Part shown: positions 63,973 to 64,000 of the stretch, one piece after another
How the letters are laid out: every line of letters starts with the position of its first letter
Position numbering within the stretch: the first letter of the stretch is position 1
Assembly (NCBI GenBank): GCA_023079485.1
Contig: CM041084.1
Coordinates: 127,159,292 to 127,223,291 of the forward strand
Length of the DNA: 64,000 nucleotides
Reading direction: 5' to 3'
Source of the DNA: Archilochus colubris
Lineage: Eukaryota; Chordata; Aves; Apodiformes; Trochilidae
Notes under the pieces: model-generated
Told to the model about the DNA's origin: nothing
Database searches by the model: none
Seen by the model: the letters and a program-made list of their open reading frames with translations, nothing else
Position numbers and translations under genes: made by a program

Positions 63973-64000
63973 GCAACCTTGCTGTAGAGCATGTGAACCC

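Larger units (their letters stand above)
60812..64000. other. AT-rich DNA to right edge
   Basis: No exon is supported. It holds a TG run at 61339-61362 and a TTTC run at 63952-63972. Frames at 60900-61226, 61491-61778 and 62960-63322 have no motif or splice support. Confidence 0.4.

Overview
The window looks like a piece of bird nuclear genome, or less likely another sauropsid. It is AT-rich and gene-poor, has introns and no operons, and carries chicken-repeat-1 (CR1) LINE fragments whose 3' ends carry the octamer tail attctRtg. It also has one vertebrate-type CpG island. All CR1 copies are truncated and decayed.

The one gene I can name is TRIQK (triple QxxK/R motif-containing protein), on the minus strand. 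Its first coding exon is 17800-17880: acceptor, short 5' leader, ATG, 20 codons and one base, then a consensus donor. The remaining coding exons were not found and should lie beyond the left edge, so 1-17799 reads as intron. The CpG island at about 34.56-35.72 kb lies upstream in the minus direction and is the likely TRIQK promoter. It has no TATA box. It holds five CCAAT boxes, an ETS-type site, a YY1-type site and a perfect RFX X-box-like palindrome. The span 17.9-34.6 kb would then be 5' intron(s) with possible untranslated exons I cannot place.

Right of the island (35.7-64 kb) is mostly intergenic. It holds two plus-strand CR1 3' ends of one type (about 37.0 and 50.5 kb), a minus-strand CR1 copy with a recognisable but dead reverse-transcriptase region (about 41.1-41.9 kb), and a cluster of old palindromic repeat fragments (55.9-58.1 kb). 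Two plus-strand open blocks look like exons of genes I do not recognise: 49819-50046, a terminal exon encoding a C-terminal membrane segment, and 60590-60811, a possible internal exon of 74 codons.

I see no tRNA, rRNA, CRISPR, insertion sequence or bacterial feature. I see no clear new biological system. The best leads are the two unrecognised exon candidates, the X-box in the bidirectional-looking promoter, and two hairpins (13.66-13.73 kb and 56.31-56.35 kb).
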